Shown one piece after another: positions 6,730 to 14,078 of a stretch of 19,597 bases of DNA. The position numbers and the translations under genes were made by a program. Source of the stretch: Sulfurovum sp. Lineage in GTDB: Bacteria > Campylobacterota > Campylobacteria > Campylobacterales > Sulfurovaceae. Positions within the stretch are counted from its first letter, which is position 1; each line of letters begins with the position of its first letter. The notes beneath the pieces are model-generated. The model saw only the letters and a list, made by a program, of their open reading frames with translations. It had not been told where the DNA came from and did no database searches. The stretch spans positions 1 to 19,597 of the forward strand of contig JALVGO010000279.1 in NCBI GenBank assembly GCA_027029065.1, given 5' to 3'.

Positions 6730-9024
6730 ATGAACCCTAATAAGACTGACTTTAATGATGAGATAGATATTAAAGAGATATTTCATACTTTTTTTCGCTA
6801 TAAGTGGATGATTATTATTGTTGTGACTATATTTGGTGTAGCAAGCAGCTATAAAGCCTATTTTCAACCAAGTATTTATCGTGCTGCTTCAACTGTTGAG
6901 GTAGGGTTGAAACAGAGTGGCTACAGAGGCGATGTAATCAATATGGCGATGAATGATGCCGGTGTAGTCAATTCAGATACTGAGATTGGAATTATAGAGT
7001 CACGTTTTTTAGCAAAAAAAGCAATGAAAGATGTCGATTTCTCTCATCGTTACTATATGACAAAACATTTGAAAGAGATAGAACTTTATACTGATGCTCC
7101 GTTTGAAGTGGGCATGAAAAAGGGATTTGGTATCTCTTTTGAACTTTATGGTATAGATAAGAAAAGGTACCGTTTAGTAGTTAAAAACGGGAAAAACAGT
7201 GACGGTACGACATGGAGTTATGACAAAGTCCATATGTATGGTAAAGAGATCATTACAAAACATTTTCATCTAAATATTGTCAAAAGGGGTTCTTTTGCTG
7301 AAGAGAAATACCGTTTTGTCATTTTAAAAGAGAATCTTCCTGTTGGTAAGGTTAGTGCACGCCAGACAACAAAATATTCAACGATTTTGGAAATTTCTTA
7401 TGAAGACAATGTTGCTAGACGAGCACAGGCATTTGCTAATGCGCTTGCAAAAGCATATATTGAACAGAATATCGAAAAAAAGACTAAGGAAGCGACGCTT
7501 AAACTGGATTTTATTGATAAACAGCTAAAAAAAATTACACAAAACCTGAAGAGTTCTGCGGTAAAAATAGAAGAGTTTAAAAAGGGTACCAATACTGTCA
7601 GTCTGAGTTCAAAGGCTGAAGTAATCATTCAGCAGATGAGTGAAGCAGATTCAAAGCTTGAAGAGATATCTATGCAAAGTGAATTGCTCAATCGTCTTTA
7701 TAATCAGATCAAACAGGGGAAAAATCTAGAATCAATTTCTGCGGTGACACTTGGGGAATCAAATGAAGCACTTGCTAATCAAATTGCAATGCTTCAGGAG
7801 GCAATACTTCAGAAAAAGACACTGCGTCAGGACTATACCGAACTTTATCCGGGTGTAGTTAAACTGACTAGAAAGATTCGGTATCTTCAAAAAAGCATTA
7901 TCAACACGATTAAAAACCTCAAAGACAGTATGCAAGAAAAAAAGCGTCTTCTTGAAAAGACTATTACGAAGTATCAGAAAAACTTAAATAAACTTCCAGC
8001 TGATGAACGTATGTTCGGTCAGCTTCAGAGAAAGTTTGCCGTAAACGAGAAAATATATTCATATTTGCTTGAGAAACGTTCTGAAACGGCTATTGTTAAA
8101 GCTGCAACAGTAAGTAAAAACCGTGTTATTGATACAGCATTACTGCCTTCTTCTCCAATAAAACCGAAGCGTACCATGATTGTAGTTGTTGGGTTGGTTC
8201 TTGGACTCATTGTAGGTATTTTACTTGCATTCCTAAGAAACTATCTTGATGACAGAATTAAAAGTGAAGAGGATGTCACACATAGTACAGATCTTCCTTT
8301 ACTGGGAGTTATTCCTCATATGAGAGAGGGGAATGATACACTCAAAGTAATGCATTCACCAAAATCGGCAGTGGCGGAAGCTTTCCGTAACCTTAGAACC
8401 AATTTACAGTTTATGGTACATAAAGATAAATCACATGTGCTTGCTGTAACTTCGACAATAGGTGGAGAAGGGAAAACAACAGTCTGTACTAACCTTGCCG
8501 CAATTATGAGTATGGCAGAGAAAAAGACAATTGTGTTGAACCTCGATATGCGTAAACCAACACTGCATGAGAGATTTGGACTTCCAAACAAATATGGTAT
8601 GAGTACGTTGCTTTCAGGTAGTACCAATCTTGGCAATGTGATTCAGAAAACTGAGTATGAACACCTTGATGTTATCACATCAGGACCTGTTCCGCCAAAT
8701 CCAAGTGAACTAATCCAGAATGAATTGATGACCAAAGTGATTGAGAAATTGCGTGAGGTGTATGATGTGATCATTCTTGATACACCGCCAGTAGGGCTTG
8801 TGACAGATGCAAGAACTTTAATGAGCTTTGCCGATACAAGTATTTACGTACTTAGATCCGGATATTCAAAAAAGGGCTTTATTCAAAACCTTAAAATGCT
8901 CTCTTCAATTCAGGAGATCCATGGACTCTCTATAGTGATTAATGATGCAAAATTGGAAAAAGGCGGTTATGGATATGGGTATGGTTATGGTCACGGCTAT
9001 GGATACTATGAGGAAGAGAAGTAA
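6730..9024 (+). CDS. wzc: Polysaccharide co-polymerase / tyrosine autokinase (Wzc-type)
   Basis: This 764-residue protein has the full BY-kinase architecture. A Wzz domain opens with a first membrane helix (about 26-43) and a large periplasmic part with a long coiled coil (about 240-420). The P-rich PSSPIKPKR precedes the second membrane helix (about 481-501). The cytoplasmic kinase carries Walker A GGEGKTT (about 577-583), Walker A' NLDMRKP (about 603-609) and Walker B VIILDTPP (about 679-686). The last 19 residues are a Tyr cluster of alternating Gly-Tyr, the autophosphorylation tail. Cycles of tail phosphorylation control chain length and export with the Wza-type partner encoded two genes downstream. 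The A' motif has Asn where an Asp is common in this position. It overlaps the phosphatase gene by one base (TAATG), so kinase and phosphatase are coupled. Confidence 0.93.
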   Translation: MNPNKTDFNDEIDIKEIFHTFFRYKWMIIIVVTIFGVASSYKAYFQPSIYRAASTVEVGLKQSGYRGDVINMAMNDAGVVNSDTEIGIIESRFLAKKAMKDVDFSHRYYMTKHLKEIELYTDAPFEVGMKKGFGISFELYGIDKKRYRLVVKNGKNSDGTTWSYDKVHMYGKEIITKHFHLNIVKRGSFAEEKYRFVILKENLPVGKVSARQTTKYSTILEISYEDNVARRAQAFANALAKAYIEQNIEKKTKEATLKLDFIDKQLKKITQNLKSSAVKIEEFKKGTNTVSLSSKAEVIIQQMSEADSKLEEISMQSELLNRLYNQIKQGKNLESISAVTLGESNEALANQIAMLQEAILQKKTLRQDYTELYPGVVKLTRKIRYLQKSIINTIKNLKDSMQEKKRLLEKTITKYQKNLNKLPADERMFGQLQRKFAVNEKIYSYLLEKRSETAIVKAATVSKNRVIDTALLPSSPIKPKRTMIVVVGLVLGLIVGILLAFLRNYLDDRIKSEEDVTHSTDLPLLGVIPHMREGNDTLKVMHSPKSAVAEAFRNLRTNLQFMVHKDKSHVLAVTSTIGGEGKTTVCTNLAAIMSMAEKKTIVLNLDMRKPTLHERFGLPNKYGMSTLLSGSTNLGNVIQKTEYEHLDVITSGPVPPNPSELIQNELMTKVIEKLREVYDVIILDTPPVGLVTDARTLMSFADTSIYVLRSGYSKKGFIQNLKMLSSIQEIHGLSIVINDAKLEKGGYGYGYGYGHGYGYYEEEK

Positions 9025-9776
9025 TGTTCTTCTCCCTCTTTAGAAAAAGAAAAAAGAAAATACTTACAAGAGGTCCAAGGCTCAAAGTAGATTTGCATTC
9101 ACATCTGATTCCGGGTATTGATGACGGATCCCAAAGTATGGAAGAGAGTCTGATACTGCTTAAAGAACTGGAAGCACTTGGATATGAAAAGGTTATCACG
9201 ACACCGCATATCATGTCTGACTGTTATAAAAATAATGCTCACATCATTTTAAGTGGTTTGGAGAAACTTCGCAAGAGAGCGGAAATAGAAGGTATATCGT
9301 TGCAGATCGATGCGGCTGCGGAATATTATTTGGATGATGTTTTTTTTGACGAAATGCAAAAAGAACAGATCATGAGTATTGGAGACAAGTATGTATTGTT
9401 TGAAAGCTCCTATGTTTCCAAGCCGCTCCAGATGGAAGAGATGATTTTTGCAATTGGACAGGCAGGCTATATACCGCTTTTAGCACATCCGGAGCGTTAC
9501 CGTTATATTAAAAATCCGGAAAAAGAGTATAGGCGCTTCAAGGATCTTGGTGTACTATTCCAGGTTAATTTGAATTCGTTTGGTGGATATTATGGACAGC
9601 AGGCAAAGATGATGGCAAATTTTTTGAGTGAGACAGGGATGATCGATTTTCTTGGATCGGATATACATCATTTAAAGCATGTGAAAAGTCTTTCTGATAT
9701 TTACACACTCCCCGAATACCATAAAATTTTTGAAAAAAATACTATTAAGAATGACAGTTTAATATTTGAAATATAA
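9024..9776 (+). CDS. PHP-type tyrosine-protein phosphatase (CpsB/YwqE-like)
   Basis: This 250-residue PHP-fold metal enzyme should dephosphorylate the Tyr tail of the upstream kinase. Metal-binding motifs are DLHSHLIPGIDDGS (residues 23-36), TPHI (about 60), AHPERY (about 154-159) and GSDIHH (about 211-216). This set is diagnostic for CpsB of Streptococcus and YwqE of Bacillus rather than PHP histidinol phosphatase. A short basic N-terminus (RKRKKK) precedes the domain and may help membrane association. The start overlaps the kinase stop by one base. Gram-negative Wzc systems such as that of E. coli use a low-molecular-weight phosphatase (Wzb) instead; none is seen here. Length is normal for the family. 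Confidence 0.9.
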   Translation: MFFSLFRKRKKKILTRGPRLKVDLHSHLIPGIDDGSQSMEESLILLKELEALGYEKVITTPHIMSDCYKNNAHIILSGLEKLRKRAEIEGISLQIDAAAEYYLDDVFFDEMQKEQIMSIGDKYVLFESSYVSKPLQMEEMIFAIGQAGYIPLLAHPERYRYIKNPEKEYRRFKDLGVLFQVNLNSFGGYYGQQAKMMANFLSETGMIDFLGSDIHHLKHVKSLSDIYTLPEYHKIFEKNTIKNDSLIFEI

Positions 9777-9827
9777 AGTATTATTATGGTATTATAAATC
9801 TGATTTTAGAAAAGGAGAAGAAACAAC

Positions 9828-10580
9828 ATGAAAAGTATTTCAATAGTGTTCGTGCTTTTAGCTGCAGCACTTTTTAGTGGGTGTAGTTCAGACAGTGACT
9901 ACAAACTACTGCAATCGGGCGGACATACAGTAGAAAATCGGAATGTTAGTGATGGAAGTATCGAGTACAAGATACTGCCACAGGATAGACTGGAAGTGAT
10001 TTTGTATAAAGATCCAAACCAGGAGAGTGTAGGTGGAAGTGGCGAACTCGGAGAAAAAATGAATGAGCATGGTATTCTTGTCAATGCGGCAGGATATATC
10101 ACACTGCCACTGATCGGAAAAGTGAAAGTTGCAGGCTTGACACAGTCTCAGGCAGCGGATAAGATCACAAGAATGTATAAAAAGTATCTCAACACACCTT
10201 CTGTCTATCTAGAAGTATTGAATAAGCGACTTTTTGTGCTTGGTGAAGTAAACAAACCAGGACCGATAACACTTGATAAAGAGAAAATGACACTCTTTGA
10301 AGCCCTTGCATTTGCTGGTGACCTGACAGACTCTGCTGTGAGAAATAATATTATCATTATGTCCAATGACAAAGATGGTATGCACTTGAGAAGAGTAGAT
10401 CTTACACGCTTTGACAAGATGAATTATGCAAGTTTAATGCTAAGACCTAATGATATTGTCTATATACAACCTGATGATTGGAAAGAGTTCAGAGTAGTAT
10501 CTAACAACTTTACAGCACCGTTTGAGACCATTACAAAAATTGCAGCACCATTCGTAACGATCAAGTATCTCAGTGACTGA
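9828..10580 (+). CDS. Short Wza-type polysaccharide export lipoprotein
   Basis: The 250-residue protein starts with a lipoprotein signal ending LFSGC (lipidated Cys19). A Poly_export domain follows (about residues 45-128: YKILPQDRLEVILYKDP, GYITLPLIGKVKVAGLTQSQAADKI, YLNTPSVYLEVL). A single SLBB domain comes next (KRLFVLGEVNKPGPITLDKEKMTLFEALAFAGDL). An amphipathic C-terminal segment (about 225-246) could insert in the outer membrane. E. coli Wza is about 380 residues with further repeats, so this is a short form with one SLBB, as found in many KpsD/Wza relatives. It should form the periplasm-spanning, outer-membrane end of the export channel, docking on the Wzc-type kinase. AAAAGGAGAAG gives a strong ribosome site. 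The 51-base gap to the phosphatase gene is AT-rich and contains TATTATAAAT, a possible internal promoter. Confidence 0.9.
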   Translation: MKSISIVFVLLAAALFSGCSSDSDYKLLQSGGHTVENRNVSDGSIEYKILPQDRLEVILYKDPNQESVGGSGELGEKMNEHGILVNAAGYITLPLIGKVKVAGLTQSQAADKITRMYKKYLNTPSVYLEVLNKRLFVLGEVNKPGPITLDKEKMTLFEALAFAGDLTDSAVRNNIIIMSNDKDGMHLRRVDLTRFDKMNYASLMLRPNDIVYIQPDDWKEFRVVSNNFTAPFETITKIAAPFVTIKYLSD

Positions 10581-10590
10581 TAGAGGTTGA

Positions 10591-11586
10591 ATGTTCTTTG
10601 AATTGACAGGTGTTTTTAGTATTACAATAGTACTAATCATCTATTTTAAACATGTTGCTTCAGTACTCGGATTGATCGATCTCCCGAATGTACGAAGTGT
10701 ACATTCTAAAGGCACTCCCCGGGGTGCGGGGATTGCTTTTGTTTTTTCCTCACTTTTACTTTTTTTACTGAACCATTCTTCTCTTGTAATGCATTACAAA
10801 TGGATCATTATTGCTATCCTATTTGTATTTACAATAGGCATCCTTGATGACCATAAAGATGCTTCCCCAAAAACGAAATTTTTTGTAATTATTATCAGCA
10901 CAGTATTATTGAGCTTTGATGGCATCCTAATTGCTGATGTAGGGACATTTTTTGGTGTACATATCATATTGGGATGGCTGGCATTGCCGTTTACGATCTT
11001 CGCGGTAACAGGTTTTACCAATGCCATGAACCTGGTCGATGGTCTTGATGGACTTGCCGGTACACTTGGGGTTATTATATTTGGAGCATTCGCTGTAGTT
11101 GGCTATCAGCATCATGATCCGTTTATCTGGTGGTTGAGCCTCTTTTTCATTGTAGCACTTTTGGCATTTCTAATTTTTAACTGGCATCCTGCATCTGTCT
11201 TTATGGGTGACAGCGGATCACTGACATTGGGATTTGTTATCTCTGTGATCGCGATAAAATCCCTCTCCTATATTCCGACGGTAAGTGTCCTTTTTATTGC
11301 AGCATTGCCTATTTTGGATACGCTGGTCGTTATGATACGAAGAAAGCGAAACGGTAAATCAGTATTTACTCCGGATAGGCTGCATATGCACCATATACTG
11401 TGGCACTTTTCCTCAAAAAATACGCCGCTGACAGTTATGGTACTCGGTACAATACAGCTTATTTATTCTTTGACAGGGTTGAGTCTTGAAAAACAGATAG
11501 ATGAGGGGATACTACTACTTCTGTTTTTATTAAATGTTCTATTGATCCATTTGCTGCTTAACACAGTTATACGTAAAGAGCAGTAA
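10591..11586 (+). CDS. Undecaprenyl-phosphate HexNAc-1-phosphate transferase (WecA/MraY family)
   Basis: This 331-residue polytopic membrane protein has about ten predicted hydrophobic helices. Family signatures are DLPNVRSVHSKGTPRGAGIAF (about 30-50), DDHKDASPKTK (about 87-97, catalytic Asp pair), NAMNLVDGLDGLAG (about 144-157), FMGDSGS (about 204-210) and a cytoplasmic loop ending HMHHIL (His motif, about 265-270). It transfers a sugar-1-phosphate from UDP-HexNAc to undecaprenyl phosphate, the first membrane step of repeat-unit synthesis. It is the fourth gene of the kinase-phosphatase-export operon, with 10 bases after the previous stop and GAGG upstream of ATG. The extended His motif and length favour WecA-like over MraY, which would also belong in a cell-division cluster. 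The exact sugar is not determinable. Confidence 0.9.
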   Translation: MFFELTGVFSITIVLIIYFKHVASVLGLIDLPNVRSVHSKGTPRGAGIAFVFSSLLLFLLNHSSLVMHYKWIIIAILFVFTIGILDDHKDASPKTKFFVIIISTVLLSFDGILIADVGTFFGVHIILGWLALPFTIFAVTGFTNAMNLVDGLDGLAGTLGVIIFGAFAVVGYQHHDPFIWWLSLFFIVALLAFLIFNWHPASVFMGDSGSLTLGFVISVIAIKSLSYIPTVSVLFIAALPILDTLVVMIRRKRNGKSVFTPDRLHMHHILWHFSSKNTPLTVMVLGTIQLIYSLTGLSLEKQIDEGILLLLFLLNVLLIHLLLNTVIRKEQ

Positions 11587-11595
11587 GAGAGTTGA

Positions 11596-12021
11596 TTATC
11601 CTTTAGATGTTACTTTTCTCATAACCTCAAACCAATCCCTCGTAAAATGCTTTTTGATATAGGCTTCATGGTGGGGTACGGTACAGCCGCTGCAGTTTTG
11701 GTGGATGGCATCCTCCGTTTTAAACACATCCCCCTCTTTTGAGTCGATGGCGCAGTAGCTTTTGAGGCTTCTGCCTTCTATCTCTTTAAATTCTTCGTCG
11801 TCGAAACGAAAATTGGGGCAGGCGCAGAGGTAACAGTTGAGATCCTCCATATCGTGGCACTTTTTGTTTTCGGCATAGAGCGGACAGAAGTCGGGCTCTT
11901 TGATGCGCATATTTTCATAGCGAAAGTAGGCGATCACCTCGTTGTCACCGAGGTGTTTTAGCTTTTGCATAACGGCGGCGTGTTTTTTGCCGTGCGCTTC
12001 AAACCATCTTTTATAACTCAT
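11596..12021 (-). CDS. Cys-rich zf-like protein linked to cobalamin genes
   Basis: The 141-residue cytosolic protein has a basic, helical N-terminus (about 1-40) and a Cys/His-rich domain. C46 (FCPLY), C55 (KCHD), C63/C66/C68 (LNCYLCACPNF), C90, and the ending C110-SGC113-TVPHH (H117, H118) match what I recall of the 'cysteine-rich small domain' family (PF04071, zf-like). In that family, CPLY..CH, NCxxCxCP and DCSxCxxPH are the conserved blocks. Metal binding is therefore likely, but no reaction is established. It overlaps the phosphatase gene by 11 bases and is the last gene of the cobalamin run, so a role in cobalamin or cobalt handling is inferred. It ends 9 bases from the convergent WecA-type gene. 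Confidence 0.65.
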   Translation of the reverse strand: MSYKRWFEAHGKKHAAVMQKLKHLGDNEVIAYFRYENMRIKEPDFCPLYAENKKCHDMEDLNCYLCACPNFRFDDEEFKEIEGRSLKSYCAIDSKEGDVFKTEDAIHQNCSGCTVPHHEAYIKKHFTRDWFEVMRKVTSKG

Positions 12022-12532
12022 CGTGTTCGATCCTTATCCAGTCGAGATAGCCTACCTGTTGTGCTGGCAGTTGCAGTAGGGAGAGCATGTGATGTATCAC
12101 CCCGCCGTGTGTGCAAACAAGTATCTCTTTGTCTTTCGGAAGATCGGAAAGAAACGATCTGACACGCCTGCCGAAAGCTTCGTACGACTCCATACAGATA
12201 TAGTTGTGCCATGCCCTGTGATCTTCAAGCATCGATGCGTCAAAATCTGCCCGTTGCGACACCTCTTGATAGTTTAGCCCTTCGATGTGCGCTTTGAAAC
12301 GCACCTCCCGCAGTCTCTCGTCGATAGTGTAGGGTGCCATCTCCATAAAGCTGAGTGTCTCCTGACACCGCATCAGGTCGGAGGAGAAGATACGGTCGAA
12401 ACGTTGCTTGCATAGCGGCGCGACCATCTTGGCATCAAAAAGCGTGGGTTCGATGCCAAGATCGGTCCAGCCGTTGTAGCGTTTTTGGTACCGGGGATGC
12501 ACGGCGGCGTGCCGCAAGAGGGTCAAAGCCAC
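12011..12532 (-). CDS. cobC: Histidine-phosphatase-family protein, likely alpha-ribazole phosphatase
   Basis: This 173-residue protein of the phosphoglycerate-mutase superfamily begins ALTLLRHAAVH, with the catalytic R7-H8 (RHA instead of the commoner RHG). NGWTDLGIEP, IFSSDLMRCQET, LREVRFKAHIEG and VCTHGGVIHH follow, with the second catalytic H142. In the cobalamin context it should remove the 5'-phosphate from alpha-ribazole-phosphate, or from cobalamin-5'-phosphate, after CobT/CobS. It overlaps cobS by 10 bases and the Cys-rich gene by 11. Length is slightly short for CobC (about 200). Specificity rests on the operon, because other members are broad phosphatases. Confidence 0.82.
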   Translation of the reverse strand: MALTLLRHAAVHPRYQKRYNGWTDLGIEPTLFDAKMVAPLCKQRFDRIFSSDLMRCQETLSFMEMAPYTIDERLREVRFKAHIEGLNYQEVSQRADFDASMLEDHRAWHNYICMESYEAFGRRVRSFLSDLPKDKEILVCTHGGVIHHMLSLLQLPAQQVGYLDWIRIEHDEL

Positions 12533-13239
12533 AGCAACGCTCCGCCAAGCATCAGTACGATCTCCGTGGCTTCCAGCGTTGTGCCCAGCACATCGCCGTT
12601 GAGAAAGCCGAGTTTTTTGCCGATACGTGTGGCAACAAGGTAGCTTACCCCCATCGTCAAAGCCGCTACAAGGAAAAATCGCGCTCCCGTTACGGCAAGC
12701 CCCGCAAGCAAAAAGAGCGCCATACTGCCGCCAAAGAGTTTTCCGTCAAAGCCCCGTTGCAGCGTTTGGATAAACGAGGAGCGAAACGTTTGGGTAAAAA
12801 AGAGCATCTCCAGCCCCATACGGCTGCTTATCGCCGCCGCGATAAAGAGTGCCCAGGCTCCGTGCATGAGCAGATAAACAATCAGCGTGGTTTTGAGCAA
12901 CACTGCCGCCACTGTCCAGAGCATCCCCATCGCACCCACTGTAGGGTCTTTGATAATGCTGTAGGCATCTTTGCCAGAATGGGCGGCATAGAACGCATCG
13001 GCGACATCCGCCACCGCTTCGGTATGCAAAAACCCGTACAGCATCGGATAGACCATCGCCGCTATTACCGCAGAGAGCCATCCCAGCTTGCCAAGCAGCA
13101 GATACACGAGCACACTCCCTCCTGCACTCACCAACCCCGCCAACGGCAGCCAAAAGAGCATCGCCCCCATCACCTTGGGGTGTGAGAGATCGTCACTTGT
13201 GTTGAAACGCACGGGTAGCAGGGTGAAGTAACCCAGCAT
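12523..13239 (-). CDS. cobS: Adenosylcobinamide-GDP ribazoletransferase (cobalamin synthase)
   Basis: This integral membrane protein of at least 238 residues joins adenosylcobinamide-GDP and alpha-ribazole(-phosphate). It opens LGYFTLLPVRF (the FxTxLPV signature), then has MGAMLFWLPLAG, a DAFYAAHSGKD segment rich in acidic and His residues, GLEMLFFT, and the C-terminal GDVLGTTLEATEIVLMLGG. The ATG at 13239 has no convincing ribosome site and would leave almost nothing before the FTLLPV strand, whereas E. coli CobS, as I recall, has about ten residues there. The frame is open upstream to a TAA at about 13298. It holds no ATG, GTG or TTG, but an ATC at 13284-13282 stands 6 bases after AAGGA (13295-13291). 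The true start may be that ATC, adding 15 residues. It lies next to an inserted repeat. Confidence 0.88.
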   Translation of the reverse strand: MLGYFTLLPVRFNTSDDLSHPKVMGAMLFWLPLAGLVSAGGSVLVYLLLGKLGWLSAVIAAMVYPMLYGFLHTEAVADVADAFYAAHSGKDAYSIIKDPTVGAMGMLWTVAAVLLKTTLIVYLLMHGAWALFIAAAISSRMGLEMLFFTQTFRSSFIQTLQRGFDGKLFGGSMALFLLAGLAVTGARFFLVAALTMGVSYLVATRIGKKLGFLNGDVLGTTLEATEIVLMLGGALLWL

Positions 13240-13281
13240 CGATTTGAGTCCGAGGTAGTGGCGGTGTAGTGTTTCGGTTTG

Positions 13282-13295
13282 GATGGTGTGTCCTT
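13282..13295 (-). promoter_or_regulatory. Ribosome site facing a possible ATC start of cobS
   Basis: On the - strand AAGGA (13295-13291) is followed by six bases and ATC (13284-13282), in frame with cobS and 15 codons before its first ATG. The in-frame extension encodes a peptide ending YLGLKS, which gives a more normal CobS N-terminus. ATC is a very rare initiator, so an ATG-to-ATC change or sequence error is also possible. Confidence 0.4.
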
Positions 13296-13310
13296 AAATT
13301 TTATTTTACT

Positions 13311-13344
13311 CTCGTTCCCACGCTCCCGCGTGGGAATGCATACC
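13311..13344. repeat. Palindromic intergenic repeat, copy A
   Basis: The core is a perfect 9-bp hairpin, TTCCCACGC (13315-13323) and GCGTGGGAA (13328-13336), with loop TCCC. CTCG lies before it and TGCATACC after it. I recall very similar CTCGTTCCCACGCTCC elements in many genomes. A decayed second copy in the same orientation lies at 14043-14078. No T-run follows, so it is not a typical terminator. Confidence 0.75.
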
Positions 13345-13467
13345 AAGTGCTAAACATATGACAATATGACATATTTCAAAATATCTTTTCCAATGTGCAT
13401 TATACTACAAAGAAAAAAAGATAAAGCCATGGGAAGAAGCAGATATAAAAAAATATTGCAATGGCTA

Positions 13468-13496
13468 TTGACATTTATAGGTATATCTATTATAAT
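13468..13496 (+). promoter_or_regulatory. Exact-consensus sigma-70 promoter of the RelE/ParE-type module
   Basis: TTGACA (13468-13473) and TATAAT (13491-13496) are both perfect, with a 17-base spacer. Transcription would start near 13503, about 23 bases before the antitoxin GTG. The bases just downstream contain ATATCC (13495-13500) and GGATAT (13517-13522), an inverted repeat that would let the antitoxin cover the start site. Confidence 0.8.
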
Positions 13497-13522
13497 ATCC
13501 AATAAGATATTTAAAAGGATAT
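13495..13522. promoter_or_regulatory. Candidate antitoxin operator (inverted repeat)
   Basis: ATATCC (13495-13500) and GGATAT (13517-13522) are reverse complements, spaced 16 bases apart, overlapping the -10 box and the ribosome site. Ribbon-helix-helix antitoxins bind such half-sites; binding here is inferred. Confidence 0.35.
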
Positions 13523-13525
13523 ACT

Positions 13526-13756
13526 GTGTCGACAGTCAAAAAACTGATCTCGTTTGAAAGTAATATCGCTGCTGAACTCGAGGCGGTATCCGAGGCACTC
13601 CATATCAGCCAGAAAGAGCTGGTAGAGCGTGCGCTTGATTTCTATTTCGATCATACCGATAGCATCATCGCCCAAAAGATTTCGGAAGATGTAGAGAGTG
13701 GCAAAGTCGGGGTGCATAATGCAGACGAAGTATTTGAGCAACTTGGTATCAATTGA
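13526..13756 (+). CDS. Ribbon-helix-helix / RelB-type antitoxin
   Basis: This 76-residue protein starts KKLISFESNIAAELEAVSEALHISQKELVERALDFYFDH. That pattern is a short basic strand followed by two helices with a turn, as in CopG/MetJ-type DNA-binding antitoxins. The C-terminal half (about 45-76) is acidic (SEDVESGKVGVHNADEVFEQL) and should wrap the toxin. GTG at 13526 is the start because AAGGA lies 6 bases upstream and no ATG is available near it. It is driven by an exact-consensus promoter and overlaps the toxin start by one base (TGATG). It lies on the + strand, opposite to all surrounding cob genes, between two palindromic repeats, which marks it as an inserted cassette. Confidence 0.8.
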   Translation: MSTVKKLISFESNIAAELEAVSEALHISQKELVERALDFYFDHTDSIIAQKISEDVESGKVGVHNADEVFEQLGIN

Positions 13757-14031
13757 TGTACAAACTCGAACTTACCGATATCGCTATCAAAAACCTCAAA
13801 GATTTTAACCATGCCGAGCAACAGCTTATCGCCAAAAAGTTGCACTATCTTGCAGAGAACTTTGAGATACTCAAAGAGAGCAAAAAAGTCACAGAGCTTA
13901 AAGGTACCGACTTCAAACATTACCGTTTTGTAATAGCACGTAAGATTAGAGCGATTTTCGAAGTTAAAAATGAAAGATTGATACTCTTGGTACTGCGTAT
14001 TGGCAGACGAAAAGATGTGTATGATAAATGA
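13756..14031 (+). CDS. RelE/ParE-family toxin
   Basis: The protein has 91 residues, typical for the family. Blocks are YKLELTDIAIKNLKDFNHAEQQLIAKKLHYL (the two N-terminal helices after the first strand), ELKGTDFKHYRFVIARKIRAIFEV (central strands, with the usual L-x-G-x-x-x-x-R-x-x-x-x-x-x-R-x-I-F pattern) and LILLVLRIGRRKDVYDK (last strand plus basic tail). RelE members cut mRNA on the ribosome and ParE members poison gyrase. The basic RKDVYDK ending resembles RelE, but the class cannot be settled by eye. ATG at 13756 overlaps the antitoxin stop; an in-frame TTG at 13753 is less likely. It ends convergently about 80 bases before the cbiB stop. Confidence 0.82.
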   Translation: MYKLELTDIAIKNLKDFNHAEQQLIAKKLHYLAENFEILKESKKVTELKGTDFKHYRFVIARKIRAIFEVKNERLILLVLRIGRRKDVYDK

Positions 14032-14042
14032 GTTGCATCTCT

Positions 14043-14078
14043 CTCGTTTCCACGCTCCTGTGTTGGAGTGTATATACC
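14043..14078. repeat. Palindromic intergenic repeat, copy B (decayed)
   Basis: It aligns to copy A (13311-13344) with 26 of 32 matching positions plus a 2-base insertion. Five of the six mismatches fall in the C-to-T or A-to-G transition class, so the hairpin has decayed. A second small palindrome, GCGTT-GT-AACGC, follows at 14091-14102. Copies A and B are in the same orientation and bracket the RelE/ParE-type module. Confidence 0.6.

Noticed and set aside
12355..13185. Long + strand open frame (276 codons) opposite cobS and cobC
   Set aside because: It is Arg/His/Gln-rich with no recognisable motifs and is explained by the GC-rich cob genes on the other strand.
13240..13525. Cobalamin riboswitch or terminator upstream of cobS
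   Set aside because: I saw no B12-box-like sequence; the gap is explained by the palindromic repeat and the promoter of the + strand module.
13366..13557. Small hydrophobic + strand frame (63 codons) before the RelE/ParE-type module
   Set aside because: It runs through the exact-consensus promoter and the antitoxin start and has no convincing ribosome site. A small membrane peptide cannot be fully excluded.
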